A DNA stretch of 35,151 bases, from contig JAUWQP010000007.1 of the NCBI GenBank assembly GCA_030611015.1, positions 1-35,151 of the forward strand, written 5' to 3'. The translations under genes and the position numbers were made by a program. Positions 10,717 through 18,977 of the stretch are shown here, piece after piece; positions within the stretch are counted from its first letter, which is position 1, and each line of letters starts with the position of its first letter. Source of the DNA: Chloroflexota bacterium (GTDB lineage: Bacteria; Chloroflexota; Dehalococcoidia; GIF9; AB-539-J10). The notes beneath the pieces are model-generated. The model was given only the letters and a program-made list of their open reading frames with translations. It was not told the DNA's origin and did not search any database.

Positions 10717-11253
10717 ATGGTGGTTGTGAAGAAAATAATATCGGGTGTCACAATTGAGTGTGTTAAAGGTGATATGGCTTCGCAAGCGGACATTACTGCG
10801 GTTGTGAATGCAGCAAATGCCCAGCTCAGGATGGGAGGCGGAGTGGCAGGTGCGATTCACCGTGCTGCTGGCCCAGGACTTAGCGAAGAATGTCGTTCTT
10901 TAGCTCCAATTGCAGTGGGGGAAGCAGTAATCACCGGTGGGCATAATCTCCCAAACCGTTATGTTATTCACTGCCTGGGTCCAGTCTACGGTACGGATAA
11001 ACCAGAAAACGAACTCTTGGCAAGATGTTATCGGAACGCATTGCGGCTTGCAGAAAAACATGAAATAGATTCAATCGCCTTTCCAGCTATTTCCACCGGT
11101 GCATTTGATTATCCTGTAGAAGAAGCTGCCAGTGTTGCATTTAGCAATGTTTTGGAGATGACCTCGGAGCTAAAATACGTAAAGAGGATTCGCTTTGTCC
11201 TGTATAGTGAGAAGGACCTTGAAATTCATGAAAGGGTATTGTCTGTATTATAG
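10717..11253 (+). CDS. macro domain protein (O-acetyl-ADP-ribose deacetylase-like)
   Basis: VVNAANAQLRMGGGVAGAIHRAAG and FPAISTGAFDYPVEEAA. Confidence 0.92.
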   Translation: MVVVKKIISGVTIECVKGDMASQADITAVVNAANAQLRMGGGVAGAIHRAAGPGLSEECRSLAPIAVGEAVITGGHNLPNRYVIHCLGPVYGTDKPENELLARCYRNALRLAEKHEIDSIAFPAISTGAFDYPVEEAASVAFSNVLEMTSELKYVKRIRFVLYSEKDLEIHERVLSVL

Positions 11254-11381
11254 ATATGCACCGCACATCTCTCGGGAAGGCGTGACGTGTACTCCGTCGA
11301 ACAGGAAGTCAAAAAGACATCTCGGCAACAGCATAGGTGAATCATACTTGTTGACCGACAGTCGACGGAGAACTAAACTAA

Positions 11382-11927
11382 GTGGATGTGAAGAACTGGA
11401 AACATATGCTGTGGATGACGGCTTTGACAATCCTGTGTATCATCTGTTTCCCAGTAAACCCCCTTGTTCTGACAGGAGTATTGGAGCCCGATTTCTGCCT
11501 AGCTTCATTTATTACGGGTTGGGTGGTCTGGGCGATTGGTATGGTGCTAGTCATGGCGCCAATAGTGATGTTCCCAAGACGGGGTGGTGTACCTAAAGGT
11601 AAAGCATTTGTCCATACCACGCAACTGGTGGACACAGGCATCTATGCCATTGTCAGGCACCCCCAGTATTTGGGTGGAATTCTATCAATATTTGTTGCTA
11701 CATTGCTGTTGTATCCTCACTGGCTATTTGCTGTCTTAGGTATACCAGGAGCTGTAATTCTATATTGGAGCAGCAAGGAAGAGGAAGAACGCTTGATAGA
11801 ACGGTTTGGTAACGATTATCGTGCCTATATGCAGAGGGTTCCCAGAATAAATGCCATCTTGGGCGTTATCAGGTTAATGAATAGAAGGAGCCAAAGATCG
11901 CAAGGTACTTGGCGTACATGGGCGTAA
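11382..11927 (+). CDS. isoprenylcysteine carboxyl methyltransferase-like membrane protein
   Basis: GIYAIVRHPQYLGGIL, LYWSSKEEEERLIERFGNDYRAYMQRVP; hydrophobic segments; GTG start. Confidence 0.8.
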   Translation: MDVKNWKHMLWMTALTILCIICFPVNPLVLTGVLEPDFCLASFITGWVVWAIGMVLVMAPIVMFPRRGGVPKGKAFVHTTQLVDTGIYAIVRHPQYLGGILSIFVATLLLYPHWLFAVLGIPGAVILYWSSKEEEERLIERFGNDYRAYMQRVPRINAILGVIRLMNRRSQRSQGTWRTWA

Positions 11928-11963
11928 TGTTGTCACATCTGAATATTCAAGGAGCAGTAACAA

Positions 11964-12594
11964 GTGGCTAAAGAAGTACGCTTCCAGATGGGAAAGGACA
12001 AAATAAGAAAACGTCTCATTAAATATACGAGGGAGGCATTTAGTTTGATCCCACGAATGGAAAAGCCTCGGATTCTCGATATTGGCTGCGGGTTCTGGTG
12101 TCCCAACTCTGGAACTGGCAAGGTTAAGTCGGGGAGAGGTGATAGGAATAGATATAGACCAACCTGCCCTGGATAAATTTGCTGCAATGATTGCAGAGTC
12201 AGGACTCAGCGACCGGGCTAAGGCCTTGAATTGCTCTCTTATTAATATGGATTTCCCGGAGGAGACCTTCGATATTATATGGTCGGAAGGCTCCATATAC
12301 GCCATCGGTTTCGAGAAAGGGCTCAGGGAATGGAAACGGTTTCTCAAACCAGGTGGTTTTATGGTTATACACGACGAGCAGGGTAATATAAGTGAGAAAC
12401 TGGAACAGATATCTAAATGCGGTTATGAACTGCTGGGCTCCTTTTTGTTAAGTAAAGAAACCTGGTGGATTGAATATTTTGCTCCCCTCGAAAAGTTGAT
12501 TACTAAAGCTCAAACAAAATATTTCGGCATTATCCCATTGGAGAACGTATATGGACAAACAGAAAACCGTGAAGGTGAATGCTTTAGTAGATGA
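11964..12594 (+). pseudogene. class I SAM-dependent methyltransferase split by a frameshift
   Basis: Frame 1 ends ILDIGCG; continuation SGVPTLELARLSRGEVIGIDIDQPALD...LREWKRFLKPGGFMVIHDE lies in another frame; one extra base near 12092. Confidence 0.8.
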
Positions 12595-12919
12595 TAGGAT
12601 AGCCGTCTTAATTTCGGCATTGTCGGATTTTGACAATGTATATACCTATGAAAGCTGCGAGAATAGTACATTAGGAGCTTATGTTTGTTTACATTATGGC
12701 TCACCTGCAGAACCACTGCTAATGGATACGGTGCAATTTGCTGATTTTCTAGCGAAAGTCTTGGATGGCATAAATTGCACCGTATCCATTGAATGGCTCA
12801 CAAGATTAACTATTGTCTTGAAACTAAACCCAGATGCGATTTCTGATGTTGCCTCTAGGTTGGTTTGCCATAAGACTGCGTTTGAGTATGACAGGCATGA
12901 CAAAGCACTTGGCAGTTAG
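12551..12919 (+). CDS. hypothetical protein (122 aa)
   Basis: Open frame overlapping the methyltransferase end; contains the inverted repeat listed below. Confidence 0.5.
   Translation: MDKQKTVKVNALVDDRIAVLISALSDFDNVYTYESCENSTLGAYVCLHYGSPAEPLLMDTVQFADFLAKVLDGINCTVSIEWLTRLTIVLKLNPDAISDVASRLVCHKTAFEYDRHDKALGS
12721..12790. repeat. perfect 19-bp inverted repeat, 32-nt spacer
   Basis: AATGGATACGGTGCAATTT (12721-12739) and AAATTGCACCGTATCCATT (12772-12790). Confidence 0.95.
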
Positions 12920-13097
12920 ACAGGACTGGCTTACCAAACTTATTGATATGATGGTATTCAGCATCAGTGTAACTTGAAAATGTGGTCGGACATTTAACTG
13001 TACTATGAGCAGTACAAGTCACTCGGTTACATTGGCATTTATAGTTCGCCTGTTTGCACGCTTCAAGTTTCACGCTCTCAGGGAATGGGTCAGCCAT
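12855..13097 (-). CDS. small HNH-like endonuclease domain protein
   Basis: AEYHHINKFGKPVLSNCQVLCHACHTQTQ; strong SD AAGGAGGTGAT before ATG. Confidence 0.7.
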   Translation of the reverse strand: MADPFPESVKLEACKQANYKCQCNRVTCTAHSTVKCPTTFSSYTDAEYHHINKFGKPVLSNCQVLCHACHTQTQSYGKPT

Positions 13098-13194
13098 AAT
13101 ATCACCTCCTTCATATATGAATTATAACACTAAGTTAGAGGGTGTCAAGATGAATACTATTGTCATTCTATGAGACATGGATTAGAATAGATGT

Positions 13195-13515
13195 GTGTCC
13201 ACAGCAATCGTAGAGCGACATATTAATAGCATGCGGATGGAGTACAGGTGTACAATATGGTTCTGCAAAATACTAATTATTATGCTTATTGGTGGTGGGT
13301 TATTTATTGCATGTATTGCGATAGAACGCCAAGATTGGCTTAAATTGGTTTATGAAGGCTTTATTGTTCCAGTTACAATTGGTCTTATGAAGCTTCACAG
13401 TTGGGAGACAAAGAATTATGTTGACTTCACCAGCAAAGTAAATGATGCTCAGCTTATTGGGAATAGCCAATCAGTTTGGGCAAAATTAATTCGCTTAGCA
13501 AAAATTGGAAGATAG
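13195..13515 (+). CDS. small membrane protein
   Basis: Two hydrophobic segments (ILIIMLIGGGLFIACIAI, VYEGFIVPVTIGLM); GTG or later start. Confidence 0.5.
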   Translation: MSTAIVERHINSMRMEYRCTIWFCKILIIMLIGGGLFIACIAIERQDWLKLVYEGFIVPVTIGLMKLHSWETKNYVDFTSKVNDAQLIGNSQSVWAKLIRLAKIGR

Positions 13516-13531
13516 AAAGGAGGTAATTGCT

Positions 13532-13759
13532 ATGAAATTTCGATTCTTTAGGACTGGAGAGGAGGCATGGGAAAAGGTGAAAGAAAAAATACTAAAGTCA
13601 ATAGAAGAAGAGGAAAGAGAAAAAGCATCCATATTTATTCAGGGTGCTGATAGTACTCTTTTCGCCGATGCAGGGCAAGTAGAAGAGCCTGGTAAGAATA
13701 TCTTGGTGACAGTCAATGCAAGCGATTCTGGACTTGCGGGCAAAGAAGGTGCAAAATGA
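13532..13759 (+). CDS. hypothetical protein
   Basis: AAAGGAGG then ATG (MKFRFFRTGEEAWEKVKE); overlaps the next gene. Confidence 0.6.
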   Translation: MKFRFFRTGEEAWEKVKEKILKSIEEEEREKASIFIQGADSTLFADAGQVEEPGKNILVTVNASDSGLAGKEGAK

Positions 13760-14175
13760 AGCTCTCTGACGCATCCAAGAAAGCTCTCATTGATGAATTC
13801 GGGTATATAGCCCATAGATTAAGGAAGGAAAGTGAAATACCAAACAAACTATATGTTTACTCTGCTGCGTATGGTGTAGCGTATAGGGTCTTAAACATGG
13901 AATTTGACCCTGAGCTTGTACTGATACATAACATTCTACGTAATACCTATACACAAATTAATAGTACATTCGGTAGCATCATAGCGGGACCAGAAAAGGT
14001 AATAACGATTCCTGAAGGTTTATTTAGCTTTCTAGCACAAAGTTTGCAAGATTTAGCAGATATGATATCGAAGGGCGAAGATACCACTATCCCATTGGGG
14101 AAAATCGCAATTGCTGCATATGCTACAACTGGCAACGGTTATTATTTATACCAAAAGGGAATATTGAAACTGTAA
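13756..14175 (+). CDS. hypothetical protein (139 aa)
   Basis: ATGA overlap with preceding CDS; continuous frame. Confidence 0.6.
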   Translation: MKLSDASKKALIDEFGYIAHRLRKESEIPNKLYVYSAAYGVAYRVLNMEFDPELVLIHNILRNTYTQINSTFGSIIAGPEKVITIPEGLFSFLAQSLQDLADMISKGEDTTIPLGKIAIAAYATTGNGYYLYQKGILKL

Positions 14176-14178
14176 ACA

Positions 14179-14301
14179 ATGGCAAAGATAAAGGACTCTA
14201 AAATTGGGGAGGTAGCAACTACAAGGCGAGACTTCAAAGCTCTCCTAAAGAAAGCCTGCGGACAGAAACCTAAATCTTCTCCAAAACAGTCAAAAACATA
14301 G
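14179..14301 (+). pseudogene. small ORF probably truncated by IS insertion
   Basis: MAKIKDSKIGEVATTRRDFKALLKKACG then reads into the IS 3' end. Confidence 0.4.
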
Positions 14302-15156
14302 GCTTCTCGTCTTTGCGGTGATTGTATCTAAACATATATTCGTCAACGTAGCATTGTAAGTATTTCTGGCTCACGGCATGATACACGCCACTAATACCAC
14401 GTTTTAACACACTCCAGAATCCCTCAATGGTATTAGTGTGTGCATCGCCCAAAACCCAGACTTTAGAGGAATGGTACACTCGCTTATGATGGTAGCCTTG
14501 CTTCTTTAATCTCCTGTAAACACGGAATTCGTCAGTGTAAACCATACTACCAGGTATCACATGCTCTTTAATGATAGGATAAACAGTATCTCCTTTTAGG
14601 TTTGGTGTTACAGTGGCGGACACATCGCCCTTGCGTTGAGCTATACCGAGCACTGTCGACTTGCCCTCAGCCCCACGCCCACGCTTGCCATGTTTACGAC
14701 CGCCGATATAGACTTCGTCAACTTCTACCTCTCCAGACATTGAATGTGGCGAATCTTGGTATAGAGTGCGGATTTCCTTAAACATACGCCAGGCTGTCTT
14801 ATAAGTAACGCCTAATTCACGCTGTAATTGCTTGGCTGATATTCCACACCGAGTAGCACTCATTAAGAATATGGCATAGAACCACGAGGTTAACGGTGTT
14901 CTGGAACGCTCAAATATAGTGCCTACCATCGGGTGAACATGAGTACCACAACGATTACATGAATAGACTGGCAAGTTAGATAGCTTGGAATGGTTTGTTG
15001 TTTTACTGCACGTTCTACAAAATATACCGTTAGGGTAACGACAGGTCTTTACCCATTCTAAACAAGCATTATCACCGGGGAATTGTTTGTTAAAATCGGC
15101 TATAGTATACTTATTCATGTTTCACCTCACAATCATACTGTAGCACATCTGTCCAC
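14258..15156 (-). mobile_element. IS1595-type insertion sequence (boundaries approximate)
   Basis: Transposase flanked by short inverted GCGGACAG (14258-14265) / CTGTCCAC (15149-15156); one mismatch, full TIR not determined. Confidence 0.5.
14270..15118 (-). CDS. IS1595 family (ISXO2-like) transposase
   Basis: N-terminal zinc ribbon CRTC...CNRCGTHVHPMVGTIFERS, VEVDEVYIGGRKHGKRG, VYTDEFRVYRRL, HTNTIEGFWSVLKRGISGVYHAVS. Confidence 0.93.
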   Translation of the reverse strand: MNKYTIADFNKQFPGDNACLEWVKTCRYPNGIFCRTCSKTTNHSKLSNLPVYSCNRCGTHVHPMVGTIFERSRTPLTSWFYAIFLMSATRCGISAKQLQRELGVTYKTAWRMFKEIRTLYQDSPHSMSGEVEVDEVYIGGRKHGKRGRGAEGKSTVLGIAQRKGDVSATVTPNLKGDTVYPIIKEHVIPGSMVYTDEFRVYRRLKKQGYHHKRVYHSSKVWVLGDAHTNTIEGFWSVLKRGISGVYHAVSQKYLQCYVDEYMFRYNHRKDEKPMFLTVLEKI

Positions 15157-15342
15157 GGTTGTCAAGGGGATAATAGCGAAATATTTTAATAACCTGGAGG
15201 TTCTTGAAGAGATTCAGCAAGCTCAAGAGGAGCTGGATAATTTCAAGAAAAATCCTGAGCTTAATAGCTCTGTATGCTTTGTTATGAAAAGGAAATATTG
15301 ATGTAATCAATCGGCGGGGACAATCTACAAAGTAGTTACGTT

Positions 15343-15474
15343 ATGGGGATTTTTGAAGCTATACTGCGAAACGCTCAAAGAACCAGAGAAATGTTAAAGC
15401 AGATTCTAACAGATTACAAGAAGGGTCTAATTCACCATCCAGAAGAGAACTTTGCTAACCTTCTAGCAGGCTAG
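15343..15474 (+). CDS. possible 43-aa hypothetical protein
   Basis: ATG...TAG reading MGIFEAILRNAQRTREMLKQILTDYKKGLIHHPEENFANLLAG. Confidence 0.25.
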   Translation: MGIFEAILRNAQRTREMLKQILTDYKKGLIHHPEENFANLLAG

Positions 15475-15489
15475 TAGCGCATACCGGAT
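15474..15489 (+). repeat. 16-bp direct repeat, copy 1
   Basis: GTAGCGCATACCGGAT, identical to 18857-18872. Confidence 0.85.
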
Positions 15490-15702
15490 AAAAGGTAAGA
15501 CTTTGAGAAGACTTTCGCTCTGGCATATTTCAACAAGCTAGACATCGAACTTAGACCCCGTCCAATCAATGCCCGAAGGCTCTTGTTGACTTTTCAAGAC
15601 AATTAGAGTACTTTTCTCAGCATTCCCATGAGACATAAATCACATACATAAGGCTATCTCACGATTTACAATCAACTTAAACAGAGCGAGAGGAAGTATA
15701 CT

Positions 15703-16206
15703 ATGAGTAATACCAGAGATAATTTGGAGACTGCTTTTGCTGGAGAAAGCCAGGCTAACCGTAAATATTTATTCTTCGCTGAAAAGGCTGAACAGGAAGG
15801 GTACAAACAGATAGCAAAGTTGTTTCGTGCCGCAGCCGATGCCGAGACAGTGCATGCCGGAAATCACATGAAGGTTATGCAAGGAATAAAATCAACGAGA
15901 GAAAATCTGCTAGCTGCAAAGGGTGGCGAGAACTATGAGTTTACTGAAATGTATCCTGAATTCATAAAGCAGGCTGAGGCCGAAGGCAACGACAAAGCCA
16001 AAAATAGCTTTGACCTGGCAAATAAAGTCGAGCAGATTCATCATGGTTTGTTTACCGCTGCCCTAAGCAAGATTGAAAAGGGTGAGACTATCGGGGAGAA
16101 ACCAATCTACGTTTGCCAATATTGCGGCAACACGGTTGAGGGGGAAGCCCCTGAAAAATGTCCCATCTGCGGAGCACCCAAGAAAATGCTCAAGCTCATA
16201 GAGTAG
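15703..16206 (+). CDS. rubrerythrin
   Basis: Ferritin-like domain FAGESQANRKY plus C-terminal rubredoxin CQYCG...CPICGAPK. Confidence 0.95.
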   Translation: MSNTRDNLETAFAGESQANRKYLFFAEKAEQEGYKQIAKLFRAAADAETVHAGNHMKVMQGIKSTRENLLAAKGGENYEFTEMYPEFIKQAEAEGNDKAKNSFDLANKVEQIHHGLFTAALSKIEKGETIGEKPIYVCQYCGNTVEGEAPEKCPICGAPKKMLKLIE

Positions 16207-16341
16207 ATTAGCTCGAAAAAATCCCGGTGCGCGGCAGGAAAGCTGGTGGAGGGACTGAGTAAGACGACGCGGTTGGAACAATTCTTTACAGCTCTTCATG
16301 GCTACAGCGGTACCTGCAGGTTTATATGGAGGTGATGCGAA

Positions 16342-16563
16342 ATGGCTGAGATAAAGGTGGATTGCACAGGTGAAACTTGCCCTATTCCTTTAGTTGAGAC
16401 TCGCAAGGCTCTGAGGAAAGCAAAAGAGGGCGATATTGTGGAGGTTATTGGAACGCATCCTGCTTCCAAGAAAGAGATACCGATGGCGGTAAAGGCTTTG
16501 GGACTGGAGCTCATTGGTGTACAGGAGGAAGGTGGGATGTGGAAAATAAAAATACGTAAGTAG
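16342..16563 (+). CDS. TusA/SirA-like sulfurtransferase
   Basis: DCTGETCPIPLVETRKAL, CPxP motif. Confidence 0.92.
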   Translation: MAEIKVDCTGETCPIPLVETRKALRKAKEGDIVEVIGTHPASKKEIPMAVKALGLELIGVQEEGGMWKIKIRK

Positions 16564-16578
16564 GAGGAGGAAGAGACT

Positions 16579-16998
16579 ATGGCTGGCAAAGTTACTATAA
16601 TAGTTCATAGCGGCGACATGGATAAGGTGTATAGCGCCCTTATTGTAGCCAACGGCGCCCTTGCCATGGGGATGGAAGCATCACTTTTCTTCACCTTCTG
16701 GGGTCTCCAGCGCCTCAAGAAAGGTGAGCTGGAAAAGGGGCCTCTATCTAAAATGAACATGCTGGGCATTGGTAAATGGATGGTGAAGCGGAGGATGAAG
16801 AAAGCCGGAGCGGCGTCTCTGGAGAGGCTACTACAGGACTTCCACGAGCTTGGAGGGAAGATACTCGCCTGCGACATGACAATGCAGATAATGGGCATAA
16901 AGAAAGAAGACCTCCGTGATGCCTTGATATCGGATTACTGTGCAGTTGGTACCTACATAGATGAGGCTAAGGAATCAACAATAACCCTCTTTATATGA
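16579..16998 (+). CDS. DsrE/DsrF/DsrH-like family protein
   Basis: MAGKVTIIVHSGDMDKVYSALIVANGALAMGMEASLFFTFWGL; GGAGGAGGAAG SD. Confidence 0.8.
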   Translation: MAGKVTIIVHSGDMDKVYSALIVANGALAMGMEASLFFTFWGLQRLKKGELEKGPLSKMNMLGIGKWMVKRRMKKAGAASLERLLQDFHELGGKILACDMTMQIMGIKKEDLRDALISDYCAVGTYIDEAKESTITLFI

Positions 16999-18194
16999 CG
17001 GGGGAGAAAATGGTAGGCAAACTTATTTACCTGGACAACGCATCGGCTACTCGTTTGGATGAGCGGGTGCTGGAGGCGATGAGACCGTATTTCTTTGATA
17101 CATACGCGGTTGCCACCTCAGAATTTGGCTATTCTCAGGGAATAGAAGCTCGAGAGACGTTAGACGAAGCCAGAGAGGCTCTGGCCAATGCTTTAGGTGC
17201 TGCCCCCGAAGAGTTCATTTTCACTTCGGGAAGTACCGAGTCCTCCAACATTGCCCTCAAAGGAGTGGTACTGGCCTTCGGTAAAAAGAAAGGCAAACAC
17301 ATAATTGTGTCAAAGATCGAGGATTTCCCTGTGCTTCACAGCGCACAAGCGCTGGAAAAACAGGGCTTTCAGGTGACCTATCTGGATGTTGATGGGGAGG
17401 GCTTTGTAAATCTGGACCGGCTCAGAGATTCCATAACCAATGAGACCATTCTGGTTTCCATCCAGCATGCCAACCAGGAAATAGGTACCATCCAGGATAT
17501 CGAAGCTGTCGGTCGTATCTGCCGTGAAAAAGAGGTGCTTTTCCACACTGACGCTACTCATACCTTTAGGCGAGTCCCTCTGGACATGAAGAAGATAGCT
17601 GTGGACCTGGTCACTGTATCGGCACACACCATCCACGGCCCTAAGGGCACAGGAGGCCTGTGCATCCGCCAAGGAACACAAATAGCCAAGTGGATGGATG
17701 GCGGGTTTCAGGAATTCAATCTCCGGGCGGGGCTGGAAAACATACCTGGGGCGGTGGGATTTGCCAAAGCGGTGGGACTGGTCACCCCCGAAGAAACCAA
17801 GCGCCTGCAAGAAATGCGAGACCGCCTTATTGACCGCATGCTTGCCGAGATACCCCACAGCACCCTGAATGGCCCTCGACAGAAGAGGCTCCCACAGAAT
17901 GCCAATATTACCTTCCACTTTGTTGAGGGCGAGTCCATGACCCTGCATCTCGATATGCGTGGTTTTGCCGTGAGCACCGGCTCTGCCTGTTTCAGCCGCT
18001 CTCTGGAGGCCAGCCACGTCATCTCTGGGATAGGCGGCGACCACGAAAGGGCACACGGGTCAATACGCTTCACCTTTGGGCATTATAACACCGTGGAAGA
18101 TGTGGACGCTGTTGTCCGAGCATTAGCTGAGATAGTGAAAGAACTGAGAAGCATCAGTCCTTTAGGAAAAAACGCAGAAAAGGAGGAGGCTTAG
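16995..18194 (+). CDS. IscS/NifS-like cysteine desulfurase homologue lacking the PLP lysine
   Basis: TSGSTESSNIALKG, DATHTF, VSAHTIHGPKG (Thr where Lys expected), STGSACFSRSLE; ATGA overlap with DsrE-like CDS. Confidence 0.9.
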   Translation: MTGEKMVGKLIYLDNASATRLDERVLEAMRPYFFDTYAVATSEFGYSQGIEARETLDEAREALANALGAAPEEFIFTSGSTESSNIALKGVVLAFGKKKGKHIIVSKIEDFPVLHSAQALEKQGFQVTYLDVDGEGFVNLDRLRDSITNETILVSIQHANQEIGTIQDIEAVGRICREKEVLFHTDATHTFRRVPLDMKKIAVDLVTVSAHTIHGPKGTGGLCIRQGTQIAKWMDGGFQEFNLRAGLENIPGAVGFAKAVGLVTPEETKRLQEMRDRLIDRMLAEIPHSTLNGPRQKRLPQNANITFHFVEGESMTLHLDMRGFAVSTGSACFSRSLEASHVISGIGGDHERAHGSIRFTFGHYNTVEDVDAVVRALAEIVKELRSISPLGKNAEKEEA

Positions 18195-18196
18195 AG

Positions 18197-18832
18197 ATGA
18201 AATTTCCATATACCGACATAGTACTGGAGCACTTTCGACACCCGCGCAACGTAGGTAAGATTGAGAATCCCGATGGCAAGGCAACCGAAGGCAGCCCAGC
18301 CTGTGGGGACATGGTGTCTGTCTACATAAAGGTTGACCCCAAGACGAATACTATCGCGGACGTCAAGTTTGAGTCTTACGGCTGTGCTTCCAACATAGCT
18401 ACCGGCTCTATAATTACGGAGCTAGCTAAGGGAAAGACATTGGATGAAGCAAAGAACATTACCTGGAAAGAAGCTTCAGAAGCCCTGGGAGGTCTTCCCA
18501 AAATTAAAGCCCATTGTTCGGTGCTCGCTGTAGAAGGCTTACGCTCGGCCATACAAAACTATGAAGAGCGCCACGGCCTGGTCAAAGAAAAGAAGCCGAC
18601 CACGGTGGAGGTAGTACGTCAGCGCCTCAGGAAAGTCATATACCCTCTGACCGGGTTAAACGTGGTGCGTACAAACCTGGTGCAAGATATTAAGGTAAAG
18701 GACGGAACTGTACGGGTGCTTGTCGATTTGCCTCGAGATCACCAGTTTGCTCACAACATAAAGGACGAAATACTGGAGAAGATAGAGCCCCTATGGGACG
18801 TCAAAGAAGTAGTGGTCGAATTCACGGAATAG
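18197..18832 (+). CDS. IscU-like scaffold fused to C-terminal DUF59/MIP18-like domain
   Basis: SPACGDMV, YGCASNIATGS, KAHCSVLA; then VRQRLRKVIYPLTGLNVVRTNLVQDIKVKDGTVRVLVDLP...WDVKEVVVEFTE. Confidence 0.85.
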   Translation: MKFPYTDIVLEHFRHPRNVGKIENPDGKATEGSPACGDMVSVYIKVDPKTNTIADVKFESYGCASNIATGSIITELAKGKTLDEAKNITWKEASEALGGLPKIKAHCSVLAVEGLRSAIQNYEERHGLVKEKKPTTVEVVRQRLRKVIYPLTGLNVVRTNLVQDIKVKDGTVRVLVDLPRDHQFAHNIKDEILEKIEPLWDVKEVVVEFTE

Positions 18833-18856
18833 CATATCGGCTAAAAGAGGTATCTG

Positions 18857-18872
18857 GTAGCGCATACCGGAT
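18857..18872 (+). repeat. 16-bp direct repeat, copy 2
   Basis: GTAGCGCATACCGGAT, identical to 15474-15489. Confidence 0.85.
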
Positions 18873-18977
18873 TTGCCATTAGGTGTTCAAATAAGCATTT
18901 TACGTTCAAAATAGAACTTTTGTGTCAATAAGGCAAAACCTGTACAGAAAATCAAAATTAAACAGCCTAAAAATTCG

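Noticed and set aside
11292-11370. CTCCGTCGA/TCGACGGAG inverted repeat upstream of the isoprenylcysteine methyltransferase-like gene
   Set aside because: Only 9 bp with a 61-nt spacer; could be chance, and no known riboswitch or leader fold recognised.
17310-18056. 248-aa minus-strand ORF opposite the IscS-like gene
   Set aside because: Fully antisense to a convincing conserved CDS; no family motifs; GC-driven open frame.
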